NCBI RefSeq assembly: GCF_900086725.1
Contig: NZ_LT574836.1
Coordinates: forward strand, 788,416 to 852,415
Origin: Bariatricus massiliensis
Lineage (GTDB): Bacteria; Bacillota; Clostridia; Lachnospirales; Lachnospiraceae
Direction: 5' to 3'
Length of the DNA stretch: 64,000 bases
A program made the translations under genes and the position numbers. Under the pieces are notes generated by a model. That model had not been told where the DNA came from and ran no database searches. It was given only the letters and a program-made list of their open reading frames with translations. Shown one piece after another: positions 34,006 through 43,521 of this stretch. Positions within the stretch are counted from its first letter, which is position 1, and the number at the start of each line of letters is the position of its first letter.

Positions 34006-36003
34006 TTAGTTTACAATCTTATAGTATTCTCTTGCCGTGATTCCATAAACAATGCCATATATTACCGCGAAAATTCCTACGGTCAAGATTGTGCAGTTCC
34101 TGAATAATCCAACGTCGCTCAAATTCATAACTGCCAAGAGTCTGGTAATCAGCTTAAAGGCGGCACAGATATGAATCACAGCCACGATCAAAGGAAGGGC
34201 AAATACCGATACGACCTGACTCCGGATAGATTTACGGACCTCTTTCTTACTCATCCCGACCTTCTGCATAATCTGGAATCGCTCTTTATCGTCATAGCCT
34301 TCTGAAATTTGTTTATAATAAATAATCAACACGGTCGCCATCAGGAACAGACTTCCGAAAAAGATACCAAGGAATAGAAATCCGCCATAGAATGTATAGA
34401 ATTCCATACGGTAATTTTCTCTGATTTCTACATGTCCGCCGAACCCTGCTTTCGTAAATTCTTCTTCCATCCACGACAGAAAGCTCTCCTTTTCTGCCTT
34501 GCTCCCCTTGATATCATATCCCAGAGTACCGCTCAGCGTCGCTCCTTGAAGTTCCTCTGCCTCATCCATAAGCATACGCACCACTTCTTCGTCAGAGACA
34601 ATTAAGTATACCGTATCCATCGCCAGCATAGCCTCGGTGCCTGAGCTCATAAATTCATCCAATATTCCCGTAATCTGAAATTCATGTTCATCCAAACGGA
34701 AGGTTCCTTTTCCCATCTCAAGTGTCTTATTTCTTTCCGGCAGATAAGCAATTGCCTCATCGCTATTCAGCTTCACATCGCTGCCGCTCATGGAATTATA
34801 CCAATATACCGGAAGTACGGTAAGTACCGCCGATGCAGAATAAGTCTCCATCCCGTCTATCTTAACGAGTTCTACATCGTTCTCACCCCGGGGAGTCACC
34901 AGCAGACTTGCACCCTGATATCCCACTTCTTTCGCTATAGTAATGCCTCTCGCCTTGGCCTCGTTTCTGACATTTTCCTGAAATGCCATCATTTTTCCGC
35001 TGTCAGCATCGCTTATCTCTCCGCCGAATTCATAGGGGAATCTAGTCTCCAGCACATTGTTTATTCCTGCATACAAAGATACTGTCGTGGATACCATAAC
35101 AAGCACCATCGTACTCAAGATACATATATTTGCTAGACCGACAGCATTCTGCTTCATACGATAGATCATACCTGAAACAGATATAAAGTGGTTCGTTTTA
35201 TAATAATAAGTTTTATTCTTTCTCAGCATTTTTAGAAATGCTATACTCCCCGCGGCAAACAAGGCATATGTTCCAATTATTACGAGGAGGACCGCGACAA
35301 AGAACATTACAAGCGCCTCCAGAGGCTGCTCTACCTTGATAGCTATGCCATACCCGGCCCCAATACAGATGACTCCAATCACCGCCAACAGCCATTTTGT
35401 CTTTGGCTCCCGCTCACCTTGATTTTTTGCATGGAGTAATTCAATGGTGTTCACCCGGAAAACCTGCCACATATTATAAAGCATGGTCACGCCAAAAATA
35501 CAGATGAATAATACAACGGTCATTACAATGGCTTTCGGCTCTATGATAAAAGTAAGCGGTGTGCTGAGTCTGCTTATTTTAAGAAGCAGAAGGAACATTA
35601 ATTTGCTGAAAACCATCCCGCAGACCAGCCCGGCCGCAATATCAAATACCGCCGTCATAGCGGTCTCCAGAAGCATCATTTTCGCTATATGCCGTTTTCC
35701 CATGCCTAGTACATTATACAGTCCCAATTCTTTTTTTCGCTGCTTCATTAGAAAACTGTTCGTGTAAAAAAGAAAAATACAGGCGAATATGGCCACAATA
35801 CCTATGCCCATGCCGATAATCTGAGTCAGCGACCCGGCCCCCGGCATTTCCTTGATTCCTTCATTAAAAACTATAGAGTTAATGATATAGTACATTGCTA
35901 CAGTTAAAGTACCGGTGAGTAGATATGGGATATAGGTTTTGCTGTTTTTCTTTATATTGGTCAACGCAAGCTTTGAATAAAGAAAACTACGCATTTTTTC
36001 CAC
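34006..36003 (-). CDS. BceB-type ABC transporter permease (FtsX-like)
   Basis: A 665-residue permease with about ten membrane segments: TM1 around residue 25, a cluster of segments between 55 and 260, TM7 near 290, a long extracellular domain (about residues 312-545) and three final segments. This is the BceB/MacB-like layout of peptide-antibiotic detoxification and sensing transporters; the large loop binds or senses the peptide (bacitracin, lantibiotics or lipid II-binding peptides). FtsX-domain stretches such as MKQRKKELGLYNVLGMGKRHIA and MQKVGMSKKEVRKSI are seen. It overlaps the ATPase gene by 17 nt and forms a module with the regulators upstream. Confidence 0.93.
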   Translation of the reverse strand: MEKMRSFLYSKLALTNIKKNSKTYIPYLLTGTLTVAMYYIINSIVFNEGIKEMPGAGSLTQIIGMGIGIVAIFACIFLFYTNSFLMKQRKKELGLYNVLGMGKRHIAKMMLLETAMTAVFDIAAGLVCGMVFSKLMFLLLLKISRLSTPLTFIIEPKAIVMTVVLFICIFGVTMLYNMWQVFRVNTIELLHAKNQGEREPKTKWLLAVIGVICIGAGYGIAIKVEQPLEALVMFFVAVLLVIIGTYALFAAGSIAFLKMLRKNKTYYYKTNHFISVSGMIYRMKQNAVGLANICILSTMVLVMVSTTVSLYAGINNVLETRFPYEFGGEISDADSGKMMAFQENVRNEAKARGITIAKEVGYQGASLLVTPRGENDVELVKIDGMETYSASAVLTVLPVYWYNSMSGSDVKLNSDEAIAYLPERNKTLEMGKGTFRLDEHEFQITGILDEFMSSGTEAMLAMDTVYLIVSDEEVVRMLMDEAEELQGATLSGTLGYDIKGSKAEKESFLSWMEEEFTKAGFGGHVEIRENYRMEFYTFYGGFLFLGIFFGSLFLMATVLIIYYKQISEGYDDKERFQIMQKVGMSKKEVRKSIRSQVVSVFALPLIVAVIHICAAFKLITRLLAVMNLSDVGLFRNCTILTVGIFAVIYGIVYGITAREYYKIVN

Positions 36004-36766
36004 CTCCGGTCATAATAACAGTGAGTGTATCTGAGATTTTCTCGTACATCTCTTCGTTTCTCATATTTCCTTTATAAATTTGATGAAATACGGTGCCGTC
36101 CTTAATAAATAATACCCTGCTGGCGTGGCTGGCCGCCTTTACGCTGTGCGTCACCATCAGAATTGTCTGGCCATTTTTATTGATATTGCCAAACAATCTT
36201 AACAATTCGTCCGACGCCTTAGAGTCCAATGCCCCTGTAGGTTCGTCCGCAAGGACCAGCTGTGGATTAGTAATCAGTGCTCTCGCCACTGCCGCCCGCT
36301 GTTTTTGCCCGCCGGATACTTCATATGGAAATTTTGCCAACAGTTCTGTAATGCCTAGTTCCTCGGCAATCGGCATCAGCTTTTTCTCCATCTCGGGATA
36401 TTTTCTTCCTGCAAGTACAAGGGGGAGAAAAATATTATCTTTCAGGGAAAATGTATCGAGCAAGTTAAAATCCTGAAAAACAAACCCCAGATTCTGTCTT
36501 CTGAAGGCAGCAATTTCTTTGTCCTTGACTGTGGAAAGATCGCGTCCCTTCAAGCATACCTTTCCACTGGTCGGTTTATCCAGAGAAGCTAAAATATTGA
36601 GAAGTGTCGTCTTTCCAGAACCAGACTCTCCCATGATAGCCACGAACTCCCTAGGCTCCACGGAAAAGCTGACATCTGTCAACGCCTGCACTTGTGTCCC
36701 TCCGAATCTTGTAGTATAAATCTTTTTTACATTTTTTACATCTAAAAGTGACATGTTAGTTTCCAC
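35987..36766 (-). CDS. BceA-type ABC transporter ATP-binding protein
   Basis: A 259-residue ABC ATPase. Walker A GESGSGKTT (about residues 45-53), Q-loop FVFQDFNLLD, signature VSGGQKQRAAVARAL, Walker B LVLADEPTGALDS and H-loop MVTHSVKA are present. The DEPTGALD and FQDFNLLDTFS forms are typical of BceA/LolD-like transporters. It starts 114 bases after the histidine-kinase stop, with its own promoter and a BceR-like operator in between, and overlaps the permease gene. It energises peptide removal and flux sensing. Confidence 0.95.
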   Translation of the reverse strand: METNMSLLDVKNVKKIYTTRFGGTQVQALTDVSFSVEPREFVAIMGESGSGKTTLLNILASLDKPTSGKVCLKGRDLSTVKDKEIAAFRRQNLGFVFQDFNLLDTFSLKDNIFLPLVLAGRKYPEMEKKLMPIAEELGITELLAKFPYEVSGGQKQRAAVARALITNPQLVLADEPTGALDSKASDELLRLFGNINKNGQTILMVTHSVKAASHASRVLFIKDGTVFHQIYKGNMRNEEMYEKISDTLTVIMTGGGKNA

Positions 36767-36796
36767 CTTCCTTTAAGTTTTACATCTTACACTTAT

Positions 36797-36825
36797 AGTA
36801 TAAAGGAAGGGGAATTGACTTGCCA
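36797..36825 (-). promoter_or_regulatory. Likely promoter of the bceAB genes
   Basis: TATACT at 36797-36802 on the minus strand with a poor -35 (TGGCAA at 36820-36825, 17 bases away). A weak -35 fits an activator-dependent BceR promoter. It lies about 30 bases before the ATPase start codon. Confidence 0.6.
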
Positions 36826-36847
36826 TAAAGCTGGCTTACAATTCCCC
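36809..36847 (-). terminator. Hairpin after the histidine-kinase gene, weak terminator
   Basis: GGGGAATTG ... GCCA / TGGC ... CAATTCCCC forms a long stem with inner pairing; only a partial T run follows. It could lower read-through from bceRS into bceAB. Confidence 0.5.
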
Positions 36848-36854
36848 TCTCTAT

Positions 36855-36872
36855 CCTTACAGTTTTGTAAGG
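36855..36872. promoter_or_regulatory. BceR-like operator (TTACA-N4-TGTAA)
   Basis: CCTTACAgtttTGTAAGG is a perfect 7+7 inverted repeat matching the TNACA-N4-TGTAA box known for Bacillus BceR-type regulators. It lies just after the kinase stop codon (36880), about 52 bases upstream of the bceAB -10 box, where an activator would bind. Confidence 0.75.
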
Positions 36873-36879
36873 ATTTGAC

Positions 36880-37929
36880 TTATTCTATCTTAACTCTTTC
36901 TCTCTCGAAGTCTAAGAATACTTTTGTGCCCTTCTCCGGTTCCGACTCTATGGCCAGCCCTTGGTTCAGCTTGTCCATAATGCTTTTACACAGATAGAGC
37001 CCTATCCCTGTGGATTTTTTGTCTTCTCTTCCATTGTATCCTGTAAAACCCTTTTCAAAAACTCTGGGCAGATCTTCTCTTCGTATTCCAATCCCATTAT
37101 CCTCCACCACAAGGATATTTCTGCCTTCGACCTGATAGATACGGATCATGCCGCCCTCTCTCGTATACTTCAACGCATTGGAGAGAATCTGTTCGAGAAC
37201 GAGCAGCACCCACTTTTCATCGGTAAGCGCACGAAAGTTAATACTCTCTTTTTCCAACTTGATTTTCCGGTACATGAATTCCCTTGAAAACTTCTTTACC
37301 GCCTGATTGACAATGGCATCCATTGGATATTCCCTCAGCACCATGTCCTTACCCATATCTTCAATCCGCAGATAAGAAAGCACCAACTCCACATACTGCT
37401 CTATCTGAAACAGCTTCATCGCCATACGTCCGTTGCATTCATTCAGCATCCTTGTATCGCCGTCTTCCGACAAAAGCCCATCACGCTGGGCCTGCAGAAG
37501 TAGGCGCATCGCAGCAATCGGTGTCTTGATTTGATGTACCCATAGACTATAATAGTCCAGCATATCCTGCCTCGCAATAGCCCACTCTGAATCAGCCTCC
37601 ATCTTGGCCTCATAAAGCAGCTCGAGAAGCTCTTGATAATCCCGCTCCAAAGAGGAATCGGCCGCCGGCAGGTCATCCACACTATAGGAGATTCCCTGTT
37701 TCATCGTCTTCAGCCGCAATCTCTTTCGACAGTATCTGCTGAAATCCCATATACCTATTAAAGCTAAAACAAACGCACTTAAGCTCAAGGCATAAGTCAC
37801 TTTATGGAAGGACGTCCCCTGCAGCCACAGAGCAAAAAAAGCAATGCTTTCCATTAAAATAAGGCAGCAGAGCATCTTTACACGATCTTTCATATAATCC
37901 CAAAATAATCTCACGGCTTTCCTCCACAT
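36880..37929 (-). CDS. BceS-type intramembrane-sensing histidine kinase
   Basis: A 349-residue kinase with two closely spaced membrane helices (about residues 18-36 and 44-62) and almost no extracellular loop, the mark of BceS-like kinases that get their signal from the transporter. The phosphorylated His is H132 in WVHQIKTPIAAMR; N-box NALKYTREGG, G1 DNGIGIRREDLPRVFEKGF and G2 GIGLYLCKSIM follow. It overlaps the response regulator gene at one base (37929), so they are coupled. It probably responds to a cell-wall-active peptide handled by the adjacent ABC transporter. Confidence 0.94.
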   Translation of the reverse strand: MWRKAVRLFWDYMKDRVKMLCCLILMESIAFFALWLQGTSFHKVTYALSLSAFVLALIGIWDFSRYCRKRLRLKTMKQGISYSVDDLPAADSSLERDYQELLELLYEAKMEADSEWAIARQDMLDYYSLWVHQIKTPIAAMRLLLQAQRDGLLSEDGDTRMLNECNGRMAMKLFQIEQYVELVLSYLRIEDMGKDMVLREYPMDAIVNQAVKKFSREFMYRKIKLEKESINFRALTDEKWVLLVLEQILSNALKYTREGGMIRIYQVEGRNILVVEDNGIGIRREDLPRVFEKGFTGYNGREDKKSTGIGLYLCKSIMDKLNQGLAIESEPEKGTKVFLDFERERVKIE

Positions 37930-38600
37930 TATGGGATGACATATCCCAGCCCTTTCTTTGTCTGTATAAACTCTATCAGTCCCGCTTCTTCCAGTTTCTT
38001 CCGCAGTCTTGTCATATTGACGGTCAAAGTATTGTCATCGATGAAACTTTCACTTTCCCACAATGCCTCGATAATGTCATCTCGTGGCACAATTTTCCCG
38101 GCCCGCTCAAGCAGCATCTGGAAAATTTTGTATTCATTCCTGCTCAATTCAATCTTCTGGCCCTCATATGTGACTGTAGCGTCGCTGAGATTAAGGATTA
38201 CCCCTTGGTGCTCTATTATATTAAGCTGACTCTTCAATGAATAAGTCCTCCTCAGTATGGCCTGTACTTTTGCGGTAAGTACATGCATATCAAAGGGCTT
38301 CTCTATAAAATCATCGCCGCCCATATTCATCGCCATGACAATATTCATATTATCGGAAGCTGAAGAGATAAACACAATCGGCACGTCACTGATTTCCCGG
38401 ATACTCTGGCACCAGTGGAACCCGTTGAAAAACGGCAGTCCGATGTCCAAAAGAACGATCTGTGGAGCCGCTGTCTTAAATTCGTCAATTACATTTTTAA
38501 AATCAACGACACACGATACCTCATATCCCCATGTCTGAAGATGCTTTTTCAATGATTCGGCAATTGTGCGGTCGTCCTCTACAATGAACACTCTGTACAT
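37929..38600 (-). CDS. BceR-type response regulator (OmpR/PhoB family)
   Basis: A 223-residue two-domain regulator. The receiver has acidic pocket EDDR (residues 8-11), phospho-acceptor D52 in LLDIGLPFFNG and Lys in IEKPFD (about 101). The C-terminal winged-helix (about 125-223) ends in NMTRLRKKLEEAG and QTKKGLGYVIP, usual for OmpR-type DNA binding. It should bind the TTACA-N4-TGTAA box before bceAB. The start ATG at 38600 follows AAAGGTAGAAAAT. First gene of the bce module, after the carB terminator. Confidence 0.95.
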   Translation of the reverse strand: MYRVFIVEDDRTIAESLKKHLQTWGYEVSCVVDFKNVIDEFKTAAPQIVLLDIGLPFFNGFHWCQSIREISDVPIVFISSASDNMNIVMAMNMGGDDFIEKPFDMHVLTAKVQAILRRTYSLKSQLNIIEHQGVILNLSDATVTYEGQKIELSRNEYKIFQMLLERAGKIVPRDDIIEALWESESFIDDNTLTVNMTRLRKKLEEAGLIEFIQTKKGLGYVIP

Positions 38601-38624
38601 ATTTTCTACCTTTACAATTTTATT

Positions 38625-38658
38625 AAATAGGACAAAGCAGAGCTGCTTTGTCCTATTT
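38625..38658. terminator. Terminator downstream of carB
   Basis: A perfect 16-base stem AAATAGGACAAAGCAG / CTGCTTTGTCCTATTT with a 2-base centre, T-rich on both outer sides. It ends the leftward carAB transcript before bceR. Confidence 0.82.
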
Positions 38659-38683
38659 TTCTACAAGAAATACTTATGAGATA

Positions 38684-41600
38684 CTATCTATTGTCAATTG
38701 TGGCAATATCAATCAATGTCAACTGTCTGATATCTGTATTTTCAAGACTTGTCACCAGAGCTTTTGCCGTATCCAGCGCGGTAAGCACGTTGACACCGGT
38801 CTCAATCGCGTTCCTTCTGATTAAGAATCCGTCTTTTGCACGGTCGGCGCCCTGAGGCGGTGTGTCGATAACAAGGTCAATCTCATGTCCAAGAATCAAA
38901 TCCATGAGATTCGGTGACTCTTGCTCAATCTTATTGATTGGTATTGCTTTTACGCCTCCTTCTTTCAGCGCTTCTGCCGTCCCTCTTGTGGCGAAAATAC
39001 GGTATCCAAGAGCCTCGAAACGTCTGCCGATTTCCGTAGCTTCCACCTTGTCTTCATCCCGTACCGTCATAATCATATTCTTGTACTTCGGAAGGTTGAT
39101 GCCTGCCCCAAGGAAGGCTTTATATAACGCCTCATTAAAGGTCGAGGCAATGCCAAGACATTCTCCTGTGGACTTCATTTCAGGTCCCAGACTGATGTCT
39201 GCGCCGCGGATTTTCTCAAAGGAGAATACCGGCATCTTAATGGCGATATAGTCCGCTTCTTTCTGCAGTCCCGGTGTGTAGCCGAGTTCTTTGATTTTAT
39301 GTCCGATAATCACCTTGGTCGCCAGCGGCACAATGGGGATTCCCGTGACCTTGCTGATATAAGGTACGGTACGGCTGGAACGTGGGTTCACTTCGATGAC
39401 GTATACGTCTTCCCCACACACGATGAACTGGATATTAATCATACCAATTACATGCAACGCTCTGGCAAGCCGTTTTGTATATTCTTCAATTTTCCGTTTC
39501 GTCACCTCTGAAATACTCTGGGCCGGGTATACAGAGATACTGTCTCCCGAATGTATGCCAGCGCGTTCAATATGCTCCATGATTCCGGGAATCAAAATGT
39601 CTTCTCCGTCACAGACCGCGTCAACTTCGATCTCTTTACCAACCAGATATTTATCTACCAAAATCGGATGGTCTTGGGCAATCCGGTTGATGATACCGAT
39701 AAACTCATCAATATCGTGGTCGCTGATAGCAATCTGCATGCCCTGGCCGCCCAGAACATAGGACGGGCGCACCAGCACCGGATATCCAAGCCGGTTCGCC
39801 ACTTCCTTCGCTTCCTTGGCAGTATATACTGTATCTCCCTTCGGTCGCGGAATTCCACATTTCGCAAGTATCTCGTCGAACAACTCTCTGTCCTCAGCTG
39901 CATCTACATTCTCGGCAGATGTCCCCAGAATCGGCACACCCATTTTCATCAGCGCCTCTGTCAGCTTGATGGCCGTCTGGCCGCCGAATTGTACGACAGC
40001 GCCGTCCGGTTTTTCTAAATCCACGATGCTCTTCACGTCCTCCGGTGTCAACGGCTCGAAATACAGCTTATCCGCAATATCAAAGTCGGTACTTACCGTC
40101 TCTGGGTTATTATTGACGATAATCGTCTCATATCCTTCTTTTGAGAATGCCCATGTACAGTGTACAGAACAGAAATCAAATTCGATACCCTGTCCGATAC
40201 GGATAGGCCCGGAACCGAGTACCAGAACTTTCTTCTTGCCTTTTGTCTCTATCACTTCATTTTCACTGCCGAACACCGAATAATAGTATGGAGTCTCGGC
40301 AGCGAATTCTGCCGCACAAGTATCTACCATCTTATACGCAGCAACGATTCCGTGTTCATGGCGTAAATCATGAATCTCCGCCTCACTTTTTCCTGTCAGT
40401 CTGGCAATCACATTGTCCGGGAACTCAATACGCTTGGCTTCCTTCAAAAGCTCTGCAGTCAGTTCCTGCGTCTTAAGTGCCTCCTCCATCTCTACGATAA
40501 TTGCAATTTTATCAATGAACCATTTATCAATCTTTGTTATCGCATGAATCTGCTCGTAGGTGATGCCCTTTCTCAAAGCCTCTGCGATAAGCCAGATACG
40601 GCGGTCGTCTACGATTTCTAATTTGTCCAGAATCTCCTCTTTGGAAAGTGCCGTAAAATCGTAGGACATAAGACTGTCCACATGCTGCTCCAGAGAGCGG
40701 ATTGCTTTCATAAGCGCCCCTTCGAAGTTATCGCAGATACTCATGACCTCTCCGGTAGCTTTCATCTGTGTGGTAAGCGTTCTCTTGGCACTGATGAATT
40801 TATCGAATGGAAGTCTTGGCAATTTCACGACACAATAGTCCAGCATAGGCTCGAAGCTGGCGTATGTCTTCTTTGTGACCGCATTCTGAATCTCATCCAG
40901 TGTATATCCAAGCGCAATCTTGGCGGCAACTTTAGCAATCGGATATCCGGTAGCCTTGGACGCAAGCGCGGAAGAACGGCTCACACGGGGATTTACCTCG
41001 ATGACACAATATTCGAAAGTGTCCGGATGCAGCGCATACTGTACATTACATCCTCCGGTGATATTCAATTCGCTGATAATATTGAGCGCAGATGTACGGA
41101 GCATCTGATACTCCTTGTCTCCCAATGTCTGTGATGGGGCCACAACAATACTGTCCCCCGTATGCACGCCCACCGGATCAATATTTTCCATATTACATAC
41201 GGTAATGCAGTTTCCATTCCCGTCCCGCATCACTTCATATTCGATTTCCTTCCAGCCTGCGATACAGCGCTCTACCAGAACTTGTCCTACACGGGACAGA
41301 CGAAGGCCATTTGCCAGAATTTCTTCCAGCTCTTCTATATTATTGGCAATTCCACCGCCGCTTCCCCCGAGTGTGTAAGCCGGGCGGAGCACGACCGGAT
41401 AGCCAATCTCTTCCGCAAATTTCACGCCGTCTTCCACGTTCTCCACCACCAGAGAAGCCGCAACCGGCTCACCGATTTTCTCCATGGTAGCCTTGAATTC
41501 AAGACGGTCTTCGGCTTTTTTGATGGTCTCTGCCGTAGTACCAATCAGACGTACATCGTTTTCTTTGAAAAATCCGGCTTCTTCCATCTCCATAGCCAGA

Positions 41601-41890
41601 TTGAGGCCAGCCTGACCTCCAAGTGTTGGAAGCACACTGTCCGGCCGCTCCTTTAAAATAAGCTGCTCTACCACTTCCACAGTCAGCGGCTCGATGTATA
41701 CACGGTCAGCGATATCTTTATCTGTCATAATGGTTGCCGGGTTCGAGTTAAGAAGAACTACCTCCAGTCCCTCTTCTTTTAAAGAACGGCAGGCCTGTGT
41801 GCCGGCATAGTCAAATTCAGCAGCCTGACCGATAATAATTGGGCCGGAACCGATTACTAATACTTTTTTAATATCATGATTTCTTGGCAT
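38684..41890 (-). CDS. carB: Carbamoyl-phosphate synthase large subunit (CarB)
   Basis: A 1068-residue enzyme that makes carbamoyl phosphate from bicarbonate, ammonia (from CarA) and two ATP for arginine and pyrimidine synthesis. Both ATP-grasp halves are seen: the first from VLVIGSGPIIIGQAAEFDYAG, the second from KVLVLGSGPIRIGQGIEFDF at about residue 553; the methylglyoxal-synthase-like regulatory domain occupies about 930-1068 and carries FLIRRNAIETGV. Length is normal and no lesions are visible. The start overlaps the carA stop by one base (41890), giving coupled translation. Confidence 0.98.
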   Translation of the reverse strand: MPRNHDIKKVLVIGSGPIIIGQAAEFDYAGTQACRSLKEEGLEVVLLNSNPATIMTDKDIADRVYIEPLTVEVVEQLILKERPDSVLPTLGGQAGLNLAMEMEEAGFFKENDVRLIGTTAETIKKAEDRLEFKATMEKIGEPVAASLVVENVEDGVKFAEEIGYPVVLRPAYTLGGSGGGIANNIEELEEILANGLRLSRVGQVLVERCIAGWKEIEYEVMRDGNGNCITVCNMENIDPVGVHTGDSIVVAPSQTLGDKEYQMLRTSALNIISELNITGGCNVQYALHPDTFEYCVIEVNPRVSRSSALASKATGYPIAKVAAKIALGYTLDEIQNAVTKKTYASFEPMLDYCVVKLPRLPFDKFISAKRTLTTQMKATGEVMSICDNFEGALMKAIRSLEQHVDSLMSYDFTALSKEEILDKLEIVDDRRIWLIAEALRKGITYEQIHAITKIDKWFIDKIAIIVEMEEALKTQELTAELLKEAKRIEFPDNVIARLTGKSEAEIHDLRHEHGIVAAYKMVDTCAAEFAAETPYYYSVFGSENEVIETKGKKKVLVLGSGPIRIGQGIEFDFCSVHCTWAFSKEGYETIIVNNNPETVSTDFDIADKLYFEPLTPEDVKSIVDLEKPDGAVVQFGGQTAIKLTEALMKMGVPILGTSAENVDAAEDRELFDEILAKCGIPRPKGDTVYTAKEAKEVANRLGYPVLVRPSYVLGGQGMQIAISDHDIDEFIGIINRIAQDHPILVDKYLVGKEIEVDAVCDGEDILIPGIMEHIERAGIHSGDSISVYPAQSISEVTKRKIEEYTKRLARALHVIGMINIQFIVCGEDVYVIEVNPRSSRTVPYISKVTGIPIVPLATKVIIGHKIKELGYTPGLQKEADYIAIKMPVFSFEKIRGADISLGPEMKSTGECLGIASTFNEALYKAFLGAGINLPKYKNMIMTVRDEDKVEATEIGRRFEALGYRIFATRGTAEALKEGGVKAIPINKIEQESPNLMDLILGHEIDLVIDTPPQGADRAKDGFLIRRNAIETGVNVLTALDTAKALVTSLENTDIRQLTLIDIATIDNR

Positions 41891-42960
41891 TATTTTGTTC
41901 CTCCCATCATATTCATAAATCTATCAAACAAGTACCCTGAATCCTGCGGTCCCGGGCATGCCTCCGGATGAAACTGCACAGTAAAAATATTTTTGCCCAC
42001 GTAGGATAATCCTTCGTTCGTCTTGTCATTGACATTCTCAAATGCATTTACCGCAATTTTCTCATCCATGCTCTCTGCATCTACAGCATAACCGTGATTT
42101 TGAGAAGAAATATATACCCGGTTGGTGCTCAAATCCTTCACAGGATGGTTGCCGCCACGATGTCCGTACTTTAATTTGTAAGTCTTTGCACCGTTTGCAA
42201 GCGCCATAAGCTGATGTCCCAGACAAATGGCAAATATCGGGATGTCAGATTCGTATAACTTCTTTACTTCTTTAATAATGGAAGTGCAGTCTGCAGGGTC
42301 TCCGGGACCATTAGACAACATTATGCCGTCCGGACTGCTTGAAATGATTTCTTCCGCAGATGTGCCGGCCGGGTAAACGGTCACTTCACAGCCACGTTCA
42401 TTTAAAGATTTGGCGATATTATTCTTAGCTCCAAAGTCCATAAGCGCTACTTTGGGGCCGTTTCCTTCTAATACATACTTTTCACTGCATGTCACCTTGG
42501 ACACTACGTCCCCCACCTTATATGCGTGAAGCTTCGGAAGTATCTCTTCCAGATTATAATTCTCATTGGTGGTAATCATACCGTTCATAGTACCCTTTTC
42601 TCTGAGAATCTTGGTAAGCGCTCTTGTGTCCACTCCTGAAATCCCCGGAATGTCCTGCTCTTTTAGGAAATCCTGTATCGTTCCCGTACAACGGAAATTG
42701 CTGGGCACTCGCGATAATTCTCTTACGATATAACCGTCCGGCCATGCCTTTTTGGATTCCATATCCGGCGTAATTCCGTAATTTCCGATTAGCGGATACG
42801 TCATAACGACAGCCTGTCCGGCGTAAGAAGGGTCAGTCAACACCTCTAAATATCCTGTCATTGAGGTATTAAATACTATCTCACTAATCATATCTTTTGT
42901 CGAACCTATGCTTGTACCTTCAAACACAGTTCCGTCTTCTAAAATTAGAAACGCTTTCAT
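41890..42960 (-). CDS. carA: Carbamoyl-phosphate synthase small subunit (CarA)
   Basis: A 356-residue glutaminase subunit. The N-terminal CPSase_sm_chain begins MKAFLILEDGTVFEGTS; the class I glutamine amidotransferase domain has the nucleophile Cys in FAICLGHQLMALA (about residue 241) and the His/Glu pair in FTVQFHPEACPGP (about 324-326). ATG at 42960 after AAGGTGAACAT. It forms the carAB operon; a hairpin in the leader might regulate it. No other pyrimidine gene is in the window. Confidence 0.97.
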   Translation of the reverse strand: MKAFLILEDGTVFEGTSIGSTKDMISEIVFNTSMTGYLEVLTDPSYAGQAVVMTYPLIGNYGITPDMESKKAWPDGYIVRELSRVPSNFRCTGTIQDFLKEQDIPGISGVDTRALTKILREKGTMNGMITTNENYNLEEILPKLHAYKVGDVVSKVTCSEKYVLEGNGPKVALMDFGAKNNIAKSLNERGCEVTVYPAGTSAEEIISSSPDGIMLSNGPGDPADCTSIIKEVKKLYESDIPIFAICLGHQLMALANGAKTYKLKYGHRGGNHPVKDLSTNRVYISSQNHGYAVDAESMDEKIAVNAFENVNDKTNEGLSYVGKNIFTVQFHPEACPGPQDSGYLFDRFMNMMGGTK

Positions 42961-43007
42961 ATGTTCACCTTATCCCTTCGTAATAATTCATTTCTTCTCA
43001 TAAAGAA

Positions 43008-43042
43008 GGCACTCTTGGAGTCTTTTACGTTCCAGAGCGCCC
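43008..43042 (-). promoter_or_regulatory. Hairpin in the carA leader
   Basis: On the minus strand GGCGCTCTGGA and TCCAAGAGTGCC pair with one bulged A around an 11-base loop, 48 bases ahead of the carA ATG. A weak T-rich stretch follows. It may be an attenuator or RNA-protein site; part of it vaguely resembles a PyrR-binding loop but not well enough to call. Confidence 0.35.
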
Positions 43043-43086
43043 ACTTTCTCAAATTGTAAAGATTTTACCATATTTAAGGCAAGATT

Positions 43087-43521
43087 TCAACCGTTAATTT
43101 TTTCTTTTAAAACTCTGTATGCCATATCCGCATCACTGATTTCCCACACGGCTGACTCCATCGGACATCTTCCAGTTTTTGTGCGGTTCACAATATATGG
43201 AACGACTTCTCTGTACTCGCAGTACACTTCTTCTGCCTGAAGTACCCGCAGCGCCGCTTCACTGATAACATCCGCATATATCTGGCTGACGCCGCCGTAG
43301 ACAGCAAGAAAGGCAGCCGCCTTCCCAATCACTTTGTCCGCAAGACATCCATTGCTCAGAGCAAGCCCTCCCTCTTCTAAAAGCTTCATCAATGGGCGGA
43401 TGCCTTTTTCTTCTGATACATAAGGCTCCTTTGCAGCCTCATCTGCCCACACAACCGCACAAGTCCTTGTCTCTTCTTTATAGAGAAGCTCCTTTGCCTC
43501 TTCCAAATATCTATCTCTCAT
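43087..43521 (-). CDS. DUF1893 protein (cytidine-deaminase-like fold)
   Basis: A 144-residue protein. VGKAAAFLAVYGGVSQIYADVIS and NRTKTGRCPMESAVW are hallmarks of DUF1893, a family with a cytidine-deaminase-like fold but no classical zinc site (the usual C/H-A-E motif is replaced). Function is not known. The start ATG overlaps the ECF transporter gene by 11 nt, so they are translationally coupled, and a role connected with the transported compound (perhaps a vitamin or nucleoside-like molecule) is a reasonable guess only. Confidence 0.82.
   Translation of the reverse strand: MRDRYLEEAKELLYKEETRTCAVVWADEAAKEPYVSEEKGIRPLMKLLEEGGLALSNGCLADKVIGKAAAFLAVYGGVSQIYADVISEAALRVLQAEEVYCEYREVVPYIVNRTKTGRCPMESAVWEISDADMAYRVLKEKING

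Noticed and set aside
34006..36766. BceAB as the dedicated exporter of the NRPS product
   Set aside because: It has its own regulators and operator and lies over 10 kb from the NRPS operon; the layout is that of a resistance/sensing module, so a direct link is not supported.
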